Of a DNA stretch of 7,231 bases, positions 5,308 to 7,231 are shown piece after piece. Source of the DNA: Microbacteriaceae bacterium (GTDB taxonomy: Bacteria; Actinomycetota; Actinomycetes; Actinomycetales; Microbacteriaceae); NCBI GenBank assembly GCA_025464125.1, contig JAODLU010000049.1, forward strand, positions 1 to 7,231, written 5' to 3'. The notes beneath the pieces are model-generated. The model was given only the letters and a program-made list of their open reading frames with translations, searched no databases and had not been told where the DNA came from. The translations under genes and the position numbers were made by a program. Positions within the stretch are counted from its first letter, which is position 1. Every line of letters starts with the position of its first letter.

Positions 5308-5769
5308 ATGAACGCCCAGGAGCTTGCCAACCTCGCGCACCTGCGACGGGCGAAAGACCTGATCGACCGCCGGTACGCAGAACCACTCGACGTGCCGACG
5401 ATGGCGAAACGCGCGCTCATGTCTCCTGCGCACTTCTCCCGCAGCTTTCGCGCGGCATATGGCGAGACACCGTACAGCTACCTCATGACGCGTCGCATCG
5501 AGCGGGCGATGGCGATGTTGCGCGGCGGAACTACCGTGACCGATGCGTGCATCGCCGTCGGGTCAACCTCCCTCGGATCCTTCAGTTCGAAGTTCACAGA
5601 GATCGTGGGCATGACCCCCAGTGCATACCGGGCTGGCGAGCATCCTGCGGTCGATGCGATGCCCGGGTGCATTGCCAAGGCGCAGACCCGGCCAGTGCAG
5701 GCCCGGCCAGTGCAGACCCGGCCAGTGCAGACCCCGCCGGTGCAGGCCAAGGCAACGCAGGCGGCTTAA
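5308..5769 (+). CDS. Minimal AraC-family DNA-binding protein with a proline repeat tail
   Basis: The gene encodes 153 residues. Residues 11-110 form a complete AraC-type double helix-turn-helix: HLRRAKDLID and LDVPTMAKRALMSPAHFSRSFRAAYGETPYSY contain the first HTH. VTDACIAVGSTSLGSFSSKFTEIVGMTPSAYR (77-108) is the second, with the usual G-x-TPS-x-YR end. There is no N-terminal sensor domain, so it resembles small stand-alone AraC regulators that, as I recall, are often found next to VOC-family genes in actinobacteria. The nearest VOC gene starts at 6616 on the same strand, beyond one opposite gene. After a short linker (111-126) comes a tail of four (T/A)(R/P)PVQ repeats followed by AKATQAA. 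The start lies 12 bp after tetR. The stop TAA shares TTAA with the stop of the convergent gene. Confidence 0.9.
   Translation: MNAQELANLAHLRRAKDLIDRRYAEPLDVPTMAKRALMSPAHFSRSFRAAYGETPYSYLMTRRIERAMAMLRGGTTVTDACIAVGSTSLGSFSSKFTEIVGMTPSAYRAGEHPAVDAMPGCIAKAQTRPVQARPVQTRPVQTPPVQAKATQAA
5686..5745 (+). repeat. Four 15-bp tandem repeats encoding (T/A)(R/P)PVQ
   Basis: Units start at 5686, 5701, 5716 and 5731. The first and third are identical (ACCCGGCCAGTGCAG), the second differs at one base and the fourth at two. A decayed fifth unit may lie at 5746-5760 (AKATQ). The period is a multiple of three, so copy changes keep the reading frame. The near identity of three units suggests recent slippage. Confidence 0.85.
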
Positions 5770-5781
5770 GGCTCGAGCCGC
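5761..5781. terminator. Hairpin across the shared convergent stop codons
   Basis: GCGGCT (5761-5766) and AGCCGC (5776-5781) form a 6-bp stem around a 9-base loop that holds most of the shared TTAA stop and part of the palindrome GGCTCGAGCC (5770-5779). There is no U-tract on either side. It is the only visible candidate for ending transcription of the two convergent genes, and it is weak. Confidence 0.35.
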
Positions 5782-6404
5782 AGTCTCTGGCGCAACCTGT
5801 CGACCGGGGTAAGTGCCTCCGTCGAAGTTGGCGGTGGCGGGTCCATCGGAGCTGAACTGGATGCTGGCGCACGGCGCACCGCGCCCATCAGGCTGAGCGC
5901 GTTGACCACTTGCTGCACCTCGAGCATGGGCAGGTCGACCGACCTCGCGAGCTTCTCGGTGCTGAGCAGCAGCATCTTGTCGAGCGCCTTGGTGATGCGC
6001 GCCTGGTCAGTGGTATGCGGCAGTCCCTCGAGGTCCGGCTGTCGGCGCAGACGAAAACGGTCGCCCGGCCGCAGCCAGGCCGCGCGGCCTTCGGGGAACG
6101 CGGCGAGTCCGATGCGCCAGAGCAGCGGGTCGAGGTCTTCGCCGGGAAGACGGAACGGCGGAGGCATGGTGAGCTCGATCTGCTGCGTGCCAACCTTCAC
6201 CGACGCTGGGTTCTCTGGAAAGTACTCGAGGGGGGTGTCCCACCTGTATGCGTGGTGCCGAAAGTCCATGACCAGCTCGTGGTGGTCATCCGGCTGCAGG
6301 TAGAGCAGCATCGACGTGCTGACCCGGCGGATCGAGTGGATGGCCATGCCAGCACCCGCCCAGCCGCTCGCAAAAGGTGCGGGTGGCGCTGTGGCGTCAT
6401 CCAT
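5766..6404 (-). CDS. Hypothetical cytosolic protein, possible winged-helix-like C-terminal half
   Basis: The gene encodes 212 residues that I do not recognise. The N-terminus to about residue 30 is Ala/Pro/Gly-rich and probably variable. A core at 32-115 includes LLYLQPDDHHELVMDFRHHAYRWDTPLEYFP in pieces (33-63) and LTMPPPFRLPGEDLDPLLWRIGLAAFPEG (78-106). This is followed by a helical stretch at about 132-177 (ITKALDKMLLLSTEKLARSVDLPMLEVQQVVNALSLMGAV in pieces) that resembles a small helix-turn-helix fold. The tail is Ser/Pro-rich and ends in a basic helix. No signal peptide or membrane span is seen. The start at 6404 is supported by GGGGGGA about 10 bases upstream; Met20 (6347) is an alternative start. 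It lies opposite to and between the AraC-type and VOC genes, and its stop overlaps the AraC stop by 4 bp. Confidence 0.75.
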   Translation of the reverse strand: MDDATAPPAPFASGWAGAGMAIHSIRRVSTSMLLYLQPDDHHELVMDFRHHAYRWDTPLEYFPENPASVKVGTQQIELTMPPPFRLPGEDLDPLLWRIGLAAFPEGRAAWLRPGDRFRLRRQPDLEGLPHTTDQARITKALDKMLLLSTEKLARSVDLPMLEVQQVVNALSLMGAVRRAPASSSAPMDPPPPTSTEALTPVDRLRQRLRLEP

Positions 6405-6615
6405 GCTGGTGGTCCCCCCAGGGTGCAGCGCAGGGTAAGGCGGAGGTCGGGATCTCCGCTCGGAACTCGATGCGTGCGGCCCCAGCCTAGGGGAGTGGGG
6501 GTGCCATTCTCTGTACCCTCTTCGGGCCGAAAAGACGGGCGGTACGAGGCTTTTTCGAGCGCCGTCGAGCAGGAACGGAGAAGCGCTGCCAGTCGGGATT
6601 TCCTACAGTAGAGCC
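6405..6615. promoter_or_regulatory. Divergent intergenic region with a short palindrome
   Basis: This 211-bp gap lies between the hypothetical gene (minus, from 6404) and the VOC gene (plus, from 6616). CTCTTCGGGCCGAAAAG (6518-6534) is near-symmetrical around 6526, with TTCGG-G-CCGAA perfect, and could be an operator. On the minus strand TACCCT (6437-6432) and TAGGCT (6489-6484) are possible -10 boxes for the hypothetical gene. I see no RNA gene or small coding frame here that I would defend. Confidence 0.35.
6604..6609 (+). promoter_or_regulatory. -10 box for a leaderless VOC transcript
   Basis: TACAGT is followed by six bases (AGAGCC) and ATG 6616, the same geometry as four other genes here. 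AGAG in those six bases lies too close to the start to be an effective ribosome site. No convincing -35 is visible. Confidence 0.55.
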
Positions 6616-7026
6616 ATGACAATCGCACTGCAGTACGCAAACATAACTGTCAACGACGTGGATGAGGCGCTCACGTTCTACGGCGACGCGCTCGGCCTCG
6701 AGGTGCGCAACGACGTCGCCAACGGCGGCTTCCGCTGGGTGACGCTCGGCAGCCCGAGCCAGCCGGGGCTTGAGATCGTGCTTTCCGCGCCGCACGCCGG
6801 CCGCTCGCAGGCCGACGGCGATGCCATGCAGCAGCTGCTCACTAAGGGTTCGCTGCCCATGCTCGTCTTCGCAACCGATGACCTGGATGCCGCATACGAC
6901 CGCGTGCTCGCTACGGGTGCCGAGGTGCTGCAGGAGCCAATCGACCAGGCATGGGGACCACGCGATTGCGCATTCCGCGACCCGTCAGGCAACACTGTGC
7001 GCATTTCGCAGGCCGCCTCCCACTAA
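6616..7026 (+). CDS. VOC-superfamily protein (glyoxalase/bleomycin-resistance fold)
   Basis: The gene encodes 136 residues with the two beta-alpha-beta-beta-beta modules of the VOC fold. Module 1 has YANITVNDVDEALTFYGDALGLEV (7-30) and GLEIVL (51-56). Module 2 has LPMLVFATDDLDAAYDRVLATGAEV (80-104) and the family block WGPRDCAFRDPSGNTVRI (113-130). In metal-dependent VOC enzymes the ligands lie on the first strands and in GLE and GNxxE positions. Here Glu53 is kept, but residue 129 at the GNxVx-I site is Arg rather than Glu and the first strand carries Asn9. The metal centre thus looks incomplete, and a binding or resistance role is as likely as catalysis. The substrate is unknown. A minimal AraC-type gene lies 0.85 kb upstream on the same strand, a common companion of such genes. 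Confidence 0.9.
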   Translation: MTIALQYANITVNDVDEALTFYGDALGLEVRNDVANGGFRWVTLGSPSQPGLEIVLSAPHAGRSQADGDAMQQLLTKGSLPMLVFATDDLDAAYDRVLATGAEVLQEPIDQAWGPRDCAFRDPSGNTVRISQAASH

Positions 7027-7036
7027 CGTCTGTCAT

Positions 7037-7053
7037 GGCGCACTCACTGCGCC
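7037..7053 (+). terminator. Hairpin after the VOC gene
   Basis: GGCGCA-CTCAC-TGCGCC is a perfect 6-bp stem with a 5-base loop, 10 bases after the VOC stop. There is no T-tract, so it is at best a weak or non-canonical terminator. Confidence 0.4.
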
Positions 7054-7089
7054 GCGCGAACCATCGCCAGGCCGAGCAGGGATCACAGC

Positions 7090-7231
7090 ATGCAGGATTT
7101 GTTCACGACGATCGGTTCGTTCTTCGGAAGCATCGGATACAGCACTGCATTCCTGATCGGATTCGTGGTCTGGATCCTCGTCAACATCTTCATCATCGGC
7201 GGCTGGACCGGCTTCACCATCCTGCCGTCGA
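7090..7231 (+). CDS. N-terminus of a small membrane protein, cut by window edge
   Basis: The frame from ATG 7090 runs open to the window end, giving 47 codons. After a short start (MQDLFTTIGSFFGSIGYS) comes a strongly hydrophobic stretch (STAFLIGFVVWILVNIFIIGG, about 18-38 within it), clearly a membrane helix, followed by WTGFTILPS. AGCAGGGA a few bases upstream is a modest ribosome site. The gene follows the VOC gene by 63 bp with a hairpin between them. The family cannot be named from this fragment. Confidence 0.6.
   Translation, partial: MQDLFTTIGSFFGSIGYSTAFLIGFVVWILVNIFIIGGWTGFTILPS

Noticed and set aside
5686..5745. Short direct repeats as a possible CRISPR array
   Set aside because: The units are 15 bp, contiguous with no spacers, in frame within a coding gene, and encode a pentapeptide.
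5910..6611. A 233-codon plus-strand open frame opposite the hypothetical gene at 5766-6404
   Set aside because: Its composition is Arg/Gly/Val-rich and low-complexity, and it would run through the VOC promoter region. The minus-strand protein has better amino-acid balance and a ribosome site. I hold this with moderate confidence only, since neither protein is recognised.

Overview
The window is 7.2 kb of GC-rich, gene-dense DNA with many leaderless-looking starts. It encodes an OhrR/OsmC pair, DUF6230 and DUF6114 proteins, and small TetR, AraC and VOC proteins. This points to a high-GC actinobacterium. Microbacteriaceae or a close relative is my best guess, but that is inference from gene content and style. 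I see no rRNA, tRNA, insertion sequence or CRISPR array. It looks like ordinary chromosome made of small regulator-plus-target modules. No stretch over 300 bases lacks a gene; the longest gap is 6405-6615.

Layout. (1) 1-1099, minus: the N-terminal 366 codons of a class III (CaiB/BaiF) CoA-transferase, cut off by the left edge. (2) 1250-2191, minus: a two-cysteine OhrR-type MarR regulator followed by an OsmC peroxiredoxin, forming an organic-peroxide module. It is divergent from (3) 2269-2787, plus: a five-helix membrane protein of unknown function. The 77 bp between them hold two TTGTGC(G/A)CAA boxes that look like the OhrR operator for both directions. (4) 2793-4556, minus: a tightly coupled three-gene envelope operon, DUF6230 exported protein, then DUF6114 four-helix membrane protein, then an exported proline-rich protein. 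(5) 4681-5295, plus: a TetR regulator divergent from that operon, with an 18-bp palindrome between them. (6) 5308-5769, plus: a minimal AraC-type regulator with a pentapeptide-repeat tail. (7) 5766-6404, minus: an unrecognised protein whose stop shares the bases TTAA with the AraC stop. (8) 6616-7026, plus: a VOC (glyoxalase/bleomycin-resistance fold) protein. (9) 7090-right edge, plus: the start of a small membrane protein.

The most striking cross-cutting signal is at the starts. Five genes (ohrR, the 2269 membrane gene, tetR, araC, VOC) each carry a TAnnnT hexamer, then exactly 6 bases, then ATG. This is the geometry of a -10 box driving a leaderless mRNA whose first base is the A of ATG. 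Genes without it mostly have a recognisable Shine-Dalgarno (osmC, DUF6230, DUF6114). The rule also fixes two start codons (2269 and 4681) that the longest open frames would place too far upstream.

I did not find a strong candidate for a wholly new system. The least-described unit is the TetR / DUF6230-DUF6114-secreted-protein envelope locus. The possible OhrR control of the 2269 membrane protein is the most testable new functional link.
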